A stretch of DNA of 39,847 nt from an uncultured Nitrososphaera sp. (GTDB lineage Archaea > Thermoproteota > Nitrososphaeria > Nitrososphaerales > Nitrososphaeraceae): assembly GCF_946478925.1 (NCBI RefSeq), contig NZ_CAMLDP010000007.1, forward strand, positions 1 to 39,847, given 5' to 3'. Every line of letters begins with the position of its first letter. Within the stretch, counting starts at the first letter, position 1. The notes under the pieces were generated by a model. It did not search any database and was not told the origin of the DNA. It saw only the letters and a program-made list of their open reading frames with translations. The position numbers and the translations under genes were made by a program. This document shows, in pieces, positions 20,994 to 28,511 of the stretch.

Positions 20994-21980
20994 ATGGCGC
21001 TAACCCAACAAGCAAAGGCAAAGAGGCTCGGCCTTGCCGCTGGCCTTGCGGCCGCCGGTGCTTCTGCGATTGCAGGATTCTTTTACCTGCGAAAAAGCCA
21101 GACTCCTCCTGTGAACAAGGACTACAATGACGGGGTGGTTAGGCTAAACCCGACTGCGGATGGCGGAAGGGAATGGAATTCCTTTTACATGTTCAACCGC
21201 CAGGCTTATGCCCTTACAGACGGTGGAGGCCAGAGAGACAAAGTTGACAATGCCCTTCTCTTTACCGGCGTCGGGTCTGCGACCATAATGGGTGACGGCA
21301 CGATAAAGCTGGAAGGCGACTTTCCGAGGCTGCACATATCAGACCCGCGAGTAACGCAGCACACACCGTACCCAAGGACGGATGTCCAGATGTGGAAGAA
21401 CATAGAGTTTACGTGCTACTTTTTCGTGCAGAACCAGAACGAGCCGGTAGGAACCGACCTTGGCGTCGCGCTAGAGGCCAGACTAGGCGACTTTGGACCC
21501 TTGGCTCCTGACGGCTGCCTGAGCTACCAGTATTCGCAAACAGGTGAGCCGTTGGGGTACTCCTACAACACGTACTGCAGGTACAATCAGGGCAAGGTGG
21601 GAGTACAAAAGGAAGTGATGGATCACGGCGCGTACACAAACTCGCCTCCTCTCGGCTATGCCTTTGGAGGCTCTAACGTTCCATTCGGTCAGTGGTTTGG
21701 AATGAAACTCGTGCTACGAAACATGAACGCAGACTCGGCAGTCAAGATAGAGACGTACGTAGACAAAGACGACACGCAGAACTGGCAAAAGGTGGGCGAG
21801 TTTGACGATGCAGGCGGCTGGGCTGCAAGGCCCGGCGGGGTCAATGCTGCGGCGTGTCCTGCACGGCCTCTGGACATGATAATTAATTGGGCGACACCGG
21901 ACATTCGCATACGGGCAGACTATGCGGCTCCTGTGTACATCAAAAACCTGTCATGCAGGGAGATTGACCCTCTACCATAA
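20994..21980 (+). CDS. Anchored lectin-like (ConA/LamG-like) protein, 328 aa
   Basis: N-terminal KAKRLGLAAGLAAAGASAIAGFFYL is a basic-then-hydrophobic anchor. A beta-rich extracellular domain fills the rest. It shares anchors with the C-terminal domains of the proteins at 29805 and 36267: FTCYFF near the middle, KEVMDHGAYTN (the others have KE(I/V)CHHC), then (M)KLVLRN, a V...D..NWQKVGEFDD strand, and a final strand pair. The CHHC Cys residues are lost here. The fold resembles concanavalin/LamG sandwiches by pattern only. It is probably displayed on the particle or host surface. Its promoter is shared with the divergent Ig-repeat gene. Confidence 0.75.
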   Translation: MALTQQAKAKRLGLAAGLAAAGASAIAGFFYLRKSQTPPVNKDYNDGVVRLNPTADGGREWNSFYMFNRQAYALTDGGGQRDKVDNALLFTGVGSATIMGDGTIKLEGDFPRLHISDPRVTQHTPYPRTDVQMWKNIEFTCYFFVQNQNEPVGTDLGVALEARLGDFGPLAPDGCLSYQYSQTGEPLGYSYNTYCRYNQGKVGVQKEVMDHGAYTNSPPLGYAFGGSNVPFGQWFGMKLVLRNMNADSAVKIETYVDKDDTQNWQKVGEFDDAGGWAARPGGVNAAACPARPLDMIINWATPDIRIRADYAAPVYIKNLSCREIDPLP

Positions 21981-21989
21981 CGTTAAGAT

Positions 21990-22064
21990 ATGAACGGCCG
22001 CGGCCAGTGTACCTGACCACAGCCGTTCATTGAACTCAGGAGTTGCTACGAAGGAAGCAACTCC
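21990..22064 (+). other. Two 9-bp hairpins in tandem
   Basis: ATGAACGGC (21990-21998) pairs with GCCGTTCAT (22022-22030), and GGAGTTGCT (22039-22047) pairs with AGCAACTCC (22056-22064, 8-nt loop). Both stems are perfect and lie 10-85 bp after the stop of the lectin-like gene. They may be a 3' UTR end structure, a terminator or a small RNA. No poly-T follows directly. Confidence 0.45.
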
Positions 22065-22164
22065 CACGAAACCTTGCAATTTTGGGTCTAAAAAACTTTA
22101 ATGAAAACCAAAAGTACCGCAATGCTTAAGCTGAACCTCTCCAATGAGATAATTGATAGGCAGT

Positions 22165-22497
22165 ATGGCATCCTCAAACATATTCCAGCAATTTGAAGAG
22201 GCAAAAAAGACATCGGGCAAATTCGTAAAAATCGCTCCCGGCGAAAAACTGACACTTCAGTTTAACCTCAGCCAAATCGAAATAGTCGATAGCGAGTATG
22301 AAGGTAAAAAGACAGGAGGCAAGTCTGTGCAGTTTACAGTAATCGACCCAAGGGTTGCAGACGTTCAAAAAATTCTGACAATAAGCGTCAAAAAGGCCGA
22401 TGGGATAATGGCATTGCTAAAGGCAGGCAAGACTCTGCTTGACATTCAAAAAATAGGAACGGGCAAGGACAGCCAGTTCATTGCAATCCCTCTCTAA
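22165..22497 (+). CDS. Possible single-strand-binding-like protein, 110 aa
   Basis: MASSNIFQQFEEAKKTSGKFVKIAPGEKLTLQFNLSQIEIVDSEYEGKKTGGKSVQFTVIDPR... has a five-strand beta core with a GKxxxVxxxVxDP pattern, similar in outline to small phage proteins of OB-like type that bind ssDNA or regulate replication. ATG 22165 is preferred; an upstream TTG (22153) adds four residues. A 24-codon frame (ATG 22122, MLKLNLSNEIIDRQYGILKH..) is better placed for the TATA-like AACTTTAAT at 22094 and overlaps this start in another frame, so the true first translated codon is uncertain. Family assignment is weak. Confidence 0.6.
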   Translation: MASSNIFQQFEEAKKTSGKFVKIAPGEKLTLQFNLSQIEIVDSEYEGKKTGGKSVQFTVIDPRVADVQKILTISVKKADGIMALLKAGKTLLDIQKIGTGKDSQFIAIPL

Positions 22498-22529
22498 GTA
22501 TAATACCACCTGTTTTTTCTCGGTGGGGC

Positions 22530-23225
22530 ATGGTATCAGCACCGACAAGGGCTGCCTCATTTTCGTGCTCTAGCATTGAGGAGCTAGAGTATTTCATGGC
22601 ATTTTTCAAGAGATTTGGCATTTCTAGAATTGGAGTCACCATAGAATACAACTCGGTTCCCATAAAGACTCAGGAGGAGCAGCCAGTACTTCCTCAAGAA
22701 GAAGAAGAAAAACACCAGTCCACAGAGGCCAAAGTAGCCGCCTCTGTGCCCGCCATCCCGTCAGATGCTAGTAAGAAAGGTGGTAATAAAGTTGATTATT
22801 ATGACAGCGGCAGCAATACGGAAAATCCCTGCGTCACCTGTGCACAACTGGCTCGTGAAAGAAACGACCCTGCATCTGTTATACTCCCTGCTCTTCACGG
22901 CCGTCTTTTCTGCCTCAACCATGACCCGAGCAGCAGCAAGCCGGCACCCATCTTTTGCAAAGAGACTCGAACGGATATTCCAGGAGGCGCGCTTAATGGC
23001 GAGCTGATAGAGTCGATCATATGTACAAAGTGCATCGAAGAGATAGGCCGTGTGAGGAGAAACAAGTTTGCTTCAAACCTTTTCAAAGACTATGCCAGAT
23101 TCCACGTAGAGAAAAAACATGCTAATGACGCTTCTCCAATAGACTACATAGAGAGAATCGACCAGCCGCTTGTGAACGTGCACCTTGAGGAGCTGCGCAA
23201 ACTCAAGGAAGGGCGACCACTCTAG
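22530..23225 (+). CDS. Zinc-binding protein of unknown function, 231 aa
   Basis: An N-terminal domain (SIEELEYFMAFFKRFGISRIGVTIEYN) is followed by a low-complexity Gln/Glu linker. A Cys-rich region then carries ENPCVTCAQLARERN, RLFCLNHDP, PIFCKE and IICTKCIEEIGRVRRN, enough for two zinc sites. The C-terminus is helical (ARFHVEKKHANDASPIDYIERI). No family is recognised. It follows the ssDNA-binding-like gene by 32 bp, probably on one transcript. Confidence 0.65.
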   Translation: MVSAPTRAASFSCSSIEELEYFMAFFKRFGISRIGVTIEYNSVPIKTQEEQPVLPQEEEEKHQSTEAKVAASVPAIPSDASKKGGNKVDYYDSGSNTENPCVTCAQLARERNDPASVILPALHGRLFCLNHDPSSSKPAPIFCKETRTDIPGGALNGELIESIICTKCIEEIGRVRRNKFASNLFKDYARFHVEKKHANDASPIDYIERIDQPLVNVHLEELRKLKEGRPL

Positions 23226-23273
23226 ATGTCAGTTCCATGTATCTAATTAAGCATAGCCATCTGTCGTAGTTCT

Positions 23274-23345
23274 GAGAGAGAAGAGGGGAGAGGGAAGAGA
23301 AGTCTTTCTCTCTATCTCTATCGCAAATGGGGGAGAGAGGGAAAT
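23274..23345. other. Polypurine/polypyrimidine block
   Basis: A 29-base purine-only run (23274-23302) meets a pyrimidine-rich run (TCTTTCTCTCTATCTCTATC) and then another purine run (GGGGGAGAGAGGGAAA). AGAGAGAA can pair with TTCTCTCT. Such DNA can form hairpins or triplexes. It lies in a 139-bp gap between genes; no gene is seen in it. Confidence 0.4.
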
Positions 23346-23364
23346 ACCAAAGAGAACGCATGGC

Positions 23365-23688
23365 ATGTATGAGCAGAAATTTGACACCGCCGAGGTCTTT
23401 CAAAATGGCGAGGCCAAGTTTTCAACGTGGGCGAGAAAATACAAGGCAAGGCTAAACATCTGGTACGCAGAAACACATGGCCTTCCAATTGTTGATGATT
23501 TTGGACATTACATCGATTATTTGACTCCGCTTTTGCAGAGCTGGTTCCCACCTGTCAGCAACCTTATCGAGTTTGCCGTGGTCATCGAAGTCTCTGACCC
23601 CAAGATCCTTGAGCATGGGTCATTGGAGGGGGTAATCCGCGTCGAAGTCGATGACCCTCTTTATGAGGGAGTCAAGTCTGCGTTCTAG
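23365..23688 (+). CDS. Hypothetical protein, 107 aa
   Basis: ATG 23365 starts MYEQKFDTAEVFQNGEAKFSTWARKYKARLNIWYAETHG, alpha/beta with many aromatic residues, and ends LEGVIRVEVDDPLYEGVKSAF. No Cys, signal peptide or membrane segment, and no family is recognised. Nearby overlapping frames on the minus strand are Cys/His-poor shadows. Confidence 0.6.
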   Translation: MYEQKFDTAEVFQNGEAKFSTWARKYKARLNIWYAETHGLPIVDDFGHYIDYLTPLLQSWFPPVSNLIEFAVVIEVSDPKILEHGSLEGVIRVEVDDPLYEGVKSAF

Positions 23689-23738
23689 AACCGGGCAGCC
23701 TAAATTATTTAGCCAAGCATGTTTCGGGCGCGACCGCA

Positions 23739-24272
23739 ATGAAGAATTTGTATGTAACGAGATTCAACACTGCCACCTATGTTTTCTTCATTCTGGTGGC
23801 TATGGCCGGCGGGCTTTTTGTCCTGACCGTACAGCTGGCCTTTGCACAAGCATCTGAACCAACTCCAAGCGACCCGATAGGAGCAATAAACGGCCTCATC
23901 GGAGCAGTGGCGGCACTGGCGGCAACGATACTGTCAGTCATCGCCTTTGCAGCCAAGGCTTTTCGCAAGGCAGACGACAGGTTCCACCTGTTAAGCGACA
24001 ACGACCGCAAGGTGCTCGACGCGGCAATAGCAAGCATTGAAAACACCAAGGTTTCCGACTACTGGAACGCAAACACCGAGGCTGTGCTTGCAGCAATGAT
24101 AAAGTTCGGAGGCGCAGAGTCGCCAGAGTTCAAGGACTGGCTTGCCAAGCAAGAGCCTGCCATCAGAAACTACGCTGACAAGGCCGCAAGCACAAAGTCG
24201 GAACTAGACGACCTGTACAACCAGCTCAAGGACAAGTATGGCGACCAAGTTCTTCTGAAAAAGCCAGAATAA
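23739..24272 (+). CDS. Membrane-anchored protein with two hydrophobic segments, 177 aa
   Basis: The N-terminus TATYVFFILVAMAGGLFVLTVQLAFAQA is a signal or membrane segment with a possible cleavage after AFA. A second hydrophobic helix follows (GAINGLIGAVAALAATILSVIAFAAKAF). The rest is helical and soluble (KVLDAAIASIENTKV...TKSELDDLYNQLKDKYG). A holin- or envelope-type role is possible from two short membrane segments and a charged tail, but nothing specific supports it. A TATA-like TAAATTATTT is centred about 33 bp before ATG. Confidence 0.65.
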   Translation: MKNLYVTRFNTATYVFFILVAMAGGLFVLTVQLAFAQASEPTPSDPIGAINGLIGAVAALAATILSVIAFAAKAFRKADDRFHLLSDNDRKVLDAAIASIENTKVSDYWNANTEAVLAAMIKFGGAESPEFKDWLAKQEPAIRNYADKAASTKSELDDLYNQLKDKYGDQVLLKKPE

Positions 24273-24280
24273 CTACTACC

Positions 24281-24309
24281 CTTCTACCCTTCTTCTTCTT
24301 TTTTTCTGT
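24281..24309 (+). terminator. T-rich terminator between convergent genes
   Basis: A pyrimidine-rich stretch with TTCTTCTTTTTTTC follows the stop at 24272. It overlaps the 3' end of the convergent minus-strand gene. Confidence 0.4.
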
Positions 24310-24766
24310 CAAACAGGTGATCCACCCGGCCGTTTAGTTGGTCTAATTGGTGTTCAAGGCGAGTGACCCGGTGCGAAGTTTCGCTGTCATCCTCATCTTC
24401 CCCATCATCGTCAGTTTGCTCCGTTGCCACTCCGACAAGACCTCCGTAGAGGAATTTCTTTAGTGTAGTGGTCACAACGAGTATCGTGTTTCCTGCAAGC
24501 AAAAGGTGAGTTCCAAGCTGGCTGCTGTCTATTGTTGGGATAATAGCCTGCTGATCCTGTGGTGGTGTGGGAGTAGTCGTTGTGGGAGGCTTTGTCGCGC
24601 CGCCGGCTACTTGGGGTGCGGCGGGCGAACCCCCTGCACTGTTGCCTGTAGCCGGTAGTGTAAATGGTGTCCTGACCTTGGGCGTAAAGTCCTCAAAAAT
24701 GATTACGACTGCAAAAAAGGCAGCGACTAGGCCGATTATTACAAGCGACATCAGCCGCCTTTCCAT
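24284..24766 (-). CDS. Membrane protein with coiled-coil tail, about 160 aa
   Basis: The start at ATG 24766 (MERRLMSL) is preferred over one six codons upstream. A first membrane helix (VIIGLVAAFFAVVIIF) leads to a Pro/Thr-rich linker (GGATKPPTTTTPTPPQDQ), then a second hydrophobic helix (HLLLAGNTILVVTTTLKKFLYGGLVGV), an acidic patch (DDDGEDEDD) and a C-terminal heptad coil (VTRLEHQLDQLNGRVDHLF). It probably assembles as an oligomer in a membrane. Function unknown. Confidence 0.65.
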   Translation of the reverse strand: MERRLMSLVIIGLVAAFFAVVIIFEDFTPKVRTPFTLPATGNSAGGSPAAPQVAGGATKPPTTTTPTPPQDQQAIIPTIDSSQLGTHLLLAGNTILVVTTTLKKFLYGGLVGVATEQTDDDGEDEDDSETSHRVTRLEHQLDQLNGRVDHLFDRKKEEEG

Positions 24767-24845
24767 ATTTCGCGTTGCCGCCAAGTGTCGTATTAAGCAC
24801 TCTGCTGCGAGCTTCTAGCCCGCCTTATGAACGAAAGTCTTATTA

Positions 24846-24930
24846 CGGCCGGCGTGGGAATCGAACCCACGTATCCGGGGGGATACCCGTTCCACAGACG
24901 GGCGCAATGGCCTGTCTATGCGAGCCGGCC
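24846..24930 (-). tRNA. Class II tRNA-like gene with GUG (His) anticodon
   Basis: Read on the minus strand. Acceptor GGCCGGC (24930-24924) pairs perfectly with GCCGGCC (24853-24847), discriminator G (24846). The D arm has a 3-bp stem and GG at 18-19. The anticodon stem CCCGT/ACGGG is perfect, loop CTGTGGA, anticodon GUG (24895-24893). The variable region is 15 nt with a TATCC/GGATA stem. T stem GTGGG/CCCAC with loop TTCGATT is canonical. No CCA is encoded. Class II arms belong to Ser and Leu tRNAs, and G73 is the archaeal Ser discriminator, while tRNA-His needs an extra G at -1 paired with C73; here -1 is C and 73 is G. So charging with Ser is predicted although the anticodon reads His codons. 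No intron is needed for the fold. Confidence 0.75.
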
Positions 24931-24941
24931 GCTATTTGTTT

Positions 24942-24978
24942 AACGTCGCGCCGCCCGCGCGACGTTGTATTATGTAGA
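24942..24978 (-). promoter_or_regulatory. 9-bp hairpin and TATA-like element upstream of the tRNA
   Basis: AACGTCGCG (24942-24950) and CGCGACGTT (24958-24966) are perfectly complementary around a 7-base loop. On the minus strand CTACATAATACA (24978-24967) is TATA-like, about 40 bp before the tRNA 5' end, so transcription would begin inside the hairpin. It could be an operator or a short leader. Confidence 0.4.
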
Positions 24979-25150
24979 GATAGATTGAAAAGAAACGCGG
25001 TCAGCTCTTTTTGTTTCCTTGAACATAACATCCTAATCCCCGTTGCTTCCGGTTCGCGACAAAGTATAATAACATCTATGTTTCGTGGCTGGCGTGACTC
25101 ATCACTCAGAGAATTTGGAGGGTGCGGTCATGGGAGTCGGGATTTAGTTC

Positions 25151-25996
25151 ATGTTCCTCGACGTTCATGGCATCACTTCGATAAAGCGCGCAATCAGAAA
25201 CACCAATAGCTACATTGGCATGATGTTCGCGGAAGGTGTCGTATATGCCAAGGTAAAGAGGCGTGAAATACTCGAATTCAACCCTGTAAAAGTTACTGAC
25301 GAGACTGGAACGGTGCTTACCGTGGGTGTGCAGACAAACTCGACAGAGATTCTGCTTAAAGACCCCCGCGACGCCACAAAGTCGCTCATTGGCGGAACGT
25401 CACTGCCGGCGACGGTCAACGGCGACGCGCAGATTTTGCACGGTGCTATCGGCCTAGCTCCTGCGACGATGCAGTATTACATTCGCTATCCAGCAAAAAG
25501 CGGTTCGCTGTATGGCGTATTTCCGCAAATCAATGCACCAAGGTTTAATCAGCTTGACAGGATGGCAAAGGTTGACGGCTATGACAGCCCGTATAGGGAG
25601 CCTACAAACATGGTCGAGCTCGTGCTTGTGCCAGACATAGACTTCTCACTGGTGTTTGCAAACAACAACCCGTCAAACATCACCGGCGTCACGACCGACG
25701 CTGACGAGCCACAGCTAAACGTGTTCTTTGGCAGGTACATACTGGATGTCCTTCGCCCTGCGCAGGACATCAACGAGATCCCCGCTGAAAGAAAGGCCAG
25801 AATGAGAGCCAAGCGTGACAACGAGATAATTAGAAACTGCGTGTACGGCAAGTACGACGAAAAGGGCTTGTTCAAGTACCTGCCGGTAGGGTTTGGCGAC
25901 CAGCTTATCCCATACCCGGAAGATTTGGCGACAAAATGGAAAGTGCGACCAATAACTGATGATAACGCCCTTGGTCTGCCGGAGGTGTTCGTATAG
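25151..25996 (+). CDS. Putative virion structural protein, first of a structural cassette, 281 aa
   Basis: Start ATG 25151 follows an in-frame TAG by one codon and lies about 85 bp after the TATA AAAGTATAAT (25061-25070). The protein is beta-rich with loops typical of capsid or tail-tube proteins (VLTVGVQTNSTEILLKDPRDATKSLIGG; ILHGAIGLAPATMQYYIRYPAKSG). The C-terminal third is basic and helical (IPAERKARMRAKRDNEIIRN). No domain is recognised by eye. It heads six closely spaced plus-strand genes ending in tail-fibre-like repeats, the layout of a particle module. A major capsid or capsid-associated role is inference. Confidence 0.65.
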   Translation: MFLDVHGITSIKRAIRNTNSYIGMMFAEGVVYAKVKRREILEFNPVKVTDETGTVLTVGVQTNSTEILLKDPRDATKSLIGGTSLPATVNGDAQILHGAIGLAPATMQYYIRYPAKSGSLYGVFPQINAPRFNQLDRMAKVDGYDSPYREPTNMVELVLVPDIDFSLVFANNNPSNITGVTTDADEPQLNVFFGRYILDVLRPAQDINEIPAERKARMRAKRDNEIIRNCVYGKYDEKGLFKYLPVGFGDQLIPYPEDLATKWKVRPITDDNALGLPEVFV

Positions 25997-25998
25997 TC

Positions 25999-26412
25999 AT
26001 GTCGTATTCTGACTTGCAAGCAATGCCGACTCCTGGCCTCACGGTCGAGGAGAAAATAGCCCGCATGGTCGGGCCGGTACAAAAAGATCTGACAAGCAGT
26101 GCCGCAAACGTGTTCTCATCTGACGTACCAAACGGCAAGCAAAGATACCTGGTAGGCATCTCCATAACAAGCCCTGACGCGTCACCGCAGGCGTTCACCC
26201 TGAGAAGGGTGCTCTCCGACGACAGCACACAGGAGATATTTGACTCGGTGTACATCGACGCGCAGAGCACATGGAGTCCGTACGCTCCAAGGTACTTTGA
26301 CATAAGCCAGCCCTTCCTTGTCCTTCGCGGCCAGCAGAACGTAGACATCGCAATGGACACATCGGGCAAGACAGGAACCGCAACCGTATGGTACTACGAT
26401 GACCCTGTGTAG
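25999..26412 (+). CDS. Putative virion structural protein, 137 aa
   Basis: ATG 25999 is 2 bp after the preceding stop. It starts MSYSDLQAMPTPGLTVEEKIARMVGPVQ and is then beta-rich to WYYDDPV. It has the size and composition of a small minor capsid or head-decorating protein, with no Cys. Adjacent spacing and composition support a joint role with its neighbours; no family is recognised. Confidence 0.6.
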   Translation: MSYSDLQAMPTPGLTVEEKIARMVGPVQKDLTSSAANVFSSDVPNGKQRYLVGISITSPDASPQAFTLRRVLSDDSTQEIFDSVYIDAQSTWSPYAPRYFDISQPFLVLRGQQNVDIAMDTSGKTGTATVWYYDDPV

Positions 26413-26432
26413 GGGCGGCGCATCTAGCAGAC

Positions 26433-27362
26433 ATGTCAAGCAATGGCGGCGTCTCTGTCACGCAGATGGAGGTAGACAAACTACGCGAAGCGTTGCTCAA
26501 AGAGCAGGACGTAAACAACCGTCTGACTGCAAGGATGGCGGAAATCCTAAGCGGTGAGGAGGGAATAGCCTCCTTCCCTCCACAGTCAGGCGTGAGGACA
26601 ACGCTCTCAGGAGTCGTGACCGTAGACCTAGAGAACGGCGTCATTCAGTTGCAAGGCCAAAAGCCGGACAGACTCACGCCGGCCGGCCTTAAAGTGCTGA
26701 AAAAGCCAAAGTTCAGGTCTGCTTTCATCTACTGCGACCAGCCTTCCGTAGCAAAGATTGACGACAAGAGCGTGTTTCCCCTGCAAATGGGTCTGCACCA
26801 CCTAAAGGTAGACATGCACAAAAAGTTCGAGCTCAACTCGTATCTTCCGCAGGCAATCAGCTTCATCTTCTCCACAAGCCCAGAGCCTCCGGTAGTCCCA
26901 CTTGTCGGCTGTTTTGACTTTCGCAGGGTCGGCACGTTTTCTGCGCAGGACACCGGCGGCGACTATGTGAGCCTTGCCATGAAGCCCATAAACACCGACT
27001 ATTCGCAGGGAGCGCAGAACGGCCTGCCGATGGTAAACAAAATCCTTGCTTCCGACACCAACTCCGGCGAGGAGGCTCCATTCACAGGAATGCTAGGCAG
27101 AAAGACTTGGACTGTCGAGGCCACGGACAACCTGTTAAACGTCAAGTTGCAGGGCTTGAACATGGACACCGACCTTGGAGGCTCGTACATGGATCTGGGA
27201 GTTACCGGACCTCAGGGAATATGGGTTCAGCCGGAGGAAGCCTGCATTATCAGCGTCTCAAGGCCGTACTACAGGGTCAGGCTGCAGTACATGACCCAGA
27301 CCAGTGATGCTGCAGGCGGCACGATAAAGATGGTCGGCAAGTTTGGGGCAGGGGGTAGTTAA
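26433..27362 (+). CDS. Putative virion structural protein, 309 aa
   Basis: The N-terminal 50 residues form a coiled coil (QMEVDKLREALLKEQDVNNRLTARMAEIL). The rest is beta-rich with a repeated sandwich-like pattern (VVTVDLENGVIQLQGQKPDRLTPAG; FRSAFIYCDQPSVAKIDDKSVFPLQMG) and an acidic-Gly-rich end. An oligomerising coil followed by a beta body is common in tail, spike or fibre-base proteins. No family is recognised. Confidence 0.6.
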   Translation: MSSNGGVSVTQMEVDKLREALLKEQDVNNRLTARMAEILSGEEGIASFPPQSGVRTTLSGVVTVDLENGVIQLQGQKPDRLTPAGLKVLKKPKFRSAFIYCDQPSVAKIDDKSVFPLQMGLHHLKVDMHKKFELNSYLPQAISFIFSTSPEPPVVPLVGCFDFRRVGTFSAQDTGGDYVSLAMKPINTDYSQGAQNGLPMVNKILASDTNSGEEAPFTGMLGRKTWTVEATDNLLNVKLQGLNMDTDLGGSYMDLGVTGPQGIWVQPEEACIISVSRPYYRVRLQYMTQTSDAAGGTIKMVGKFGAGGS

Positions 27363-27367
27363 GATAA

Positions 27368-27748
27368 ATGTCATTTGTAAAAGTTCAAAACTACTCTGAC
27401 ACCGAGGACACGGCAAACTTTGGAAACGGCAAGCAGTCAGGCTCCTCGGCCACTGCAAACACCGACATACTCACAGACAACTACACGGTCAGGCGAAGAC
27501 CATGCGTGCTGCGAATATGGGTCACTGTAGACACCGCGGCAGTTCTTTCTGTTATCGTGACAGACATGGCCGGCGACCACACACACAAGCTCAATGGGGG
27601 AACCCAACTCTCTGCAAACTGCCAGTACAACTTTACATTCGGCGTGGATGGAAAACGCGACGGCGAGCTGTACGAAGTCAATTTCCAGTTCGACCAAAAC
27701 TGCACAATAACGTCATTCTCGTTTGACGAGATAAACGAGGCGGCCTAG
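27368..27748 (+). CDS. Putative virion structural protein, 126 aa
   Basis: ATG 27368 is 5 bp after the previous stop. It is beta-rich and Thr/Asn-rich: FVKVQNYSDTEDTANFGNGKQ, LRIWVTVDTAAVLSVIVTDMAG, CQYNFTFGVDGKRDGELYEVNF. It has the outline of a single beta sandwich. It is coupled to the 252-residue gene 4 bp downstream. No family is recognised. Confidence 0.6.
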   Translation: MSFVKVQNYSDTEDTANFGNGKQSGSSATANTDILTDNYTVRRRPCVLRIWVTVDTAAVLSVIVTDMAGDHTHKLNGGTQLSANCQYNFTFGVDGKRDGELYEVNFQFDQNCTITSFSFDEINEAA

Positions 27749-27752
27749 AAAA

Positions 27753-28511
27753 ATGGTAGTGGCGGCAGGACAAACAAATCCACCACAGGTTTCGGTAAAC
27801 AACTTCCCTGTGCCACAGTACTGCGTAAAGCCGGAGGGCAGGGTCGTCTTTTCAGAGGCCAGTTTCAACCAGACCTGGACATCCGGGTCGGTTACAGGAC
27901 GCTTTGGAGTTTTCTTGAGTGGCGCTTCGAGCAGTGTGGCAAGAGACACGTCGCATTTTTTTGGAGGCGACGGCTCGGCTTTGATGACAACGGACACCAC
28001 GGCCGGAAATCAGTCGGAGGTAAAACTGCAACTTCAAAACTGGTTCAAGGGCAAGGTGGCGTTTGAAAACAAGTTCATTATGGACTCAGTTCATGTGGCC
28101 GACCTGTACGACTTTGGGTGGGAAAAGAGGGGAACCACTGACGGCAAGCGCGCAAGGTTCAGGATAAACGTCACAGGGGCAAGCGGAACAGACGAGATAA
28201 AGTACGAGTCATCGGCAAACACATACACATCGCTTTCGCCAACCGCGATAATAAAAAGGCCAGTGATAAACAACGTTTCCGGCGACACCTGGGGGTGGTG
28301 GAGGCTCGTAATCGACCTCACAAGCGAACAGTATGTCAGCCTCGACGTTTCGGGTCTAAACGCGCTATTGCATTATGACATGAGTGGCATTGACTTGGCA
28401 AGCATATCTGGACTTTCTGCAAACGAAAACTTGTTGTTCACCATAGTCACGGCAGGCACGAACGCGGCCACAAAGATGTACACTACCGATTGGGTGGTGT
28501 CTCAGCTGTAA
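27753..28511 (+). CDS. Putative beta-sandwich receptor-binding or spike protein, 252 aa
   Basis: Beta-rich with repeated aromatic/Gly turns: RVVFSEASFNQTWTSGSVTGRFGVFLSG, then KLQLQNWFKGKVAFENKF and GDTWGWWRLVIDLTSEQYVSL. The WGWWRLVIDL...YVSLD stretch resembles carbohydrate-binding sandwiches seen in phage receptor proteins, by pattern only. Its stop overlaps the next ATG (TAATG), coupling it to the fibre-like protein. A role in the host-binding tip is inference. Confidence 0.6.
   Translation: MVVAAGQTNPPQVSVNNFPVPQYCVKPEGRVVFSEASFNQTWTSGSVTGRFGVFLSGASSSVARDTSHFFGGDGSALMTTDTTAGNQSEVKLQLQNWFKGKVAFENKFIMDSVHVADLYDFGWEKRGTTDGKRARFRINVTGASGTDEIKYESSANTYTSLSPTAIIKRPVINNVSGDTWGWWRLVIDLTSEQYVSLDVSGLNALLHYDMSGIDLASISGLSANENLLFTIVTAGTNAATKMYTTDWVVSQL

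Noticed and set aside
24846..24930. Attachment site of an integrated element within the tRNA
   Set aside because: The tRNA lies mid-window between genes of the element and no direct repeat of its 3' end or integrase gene was seen.
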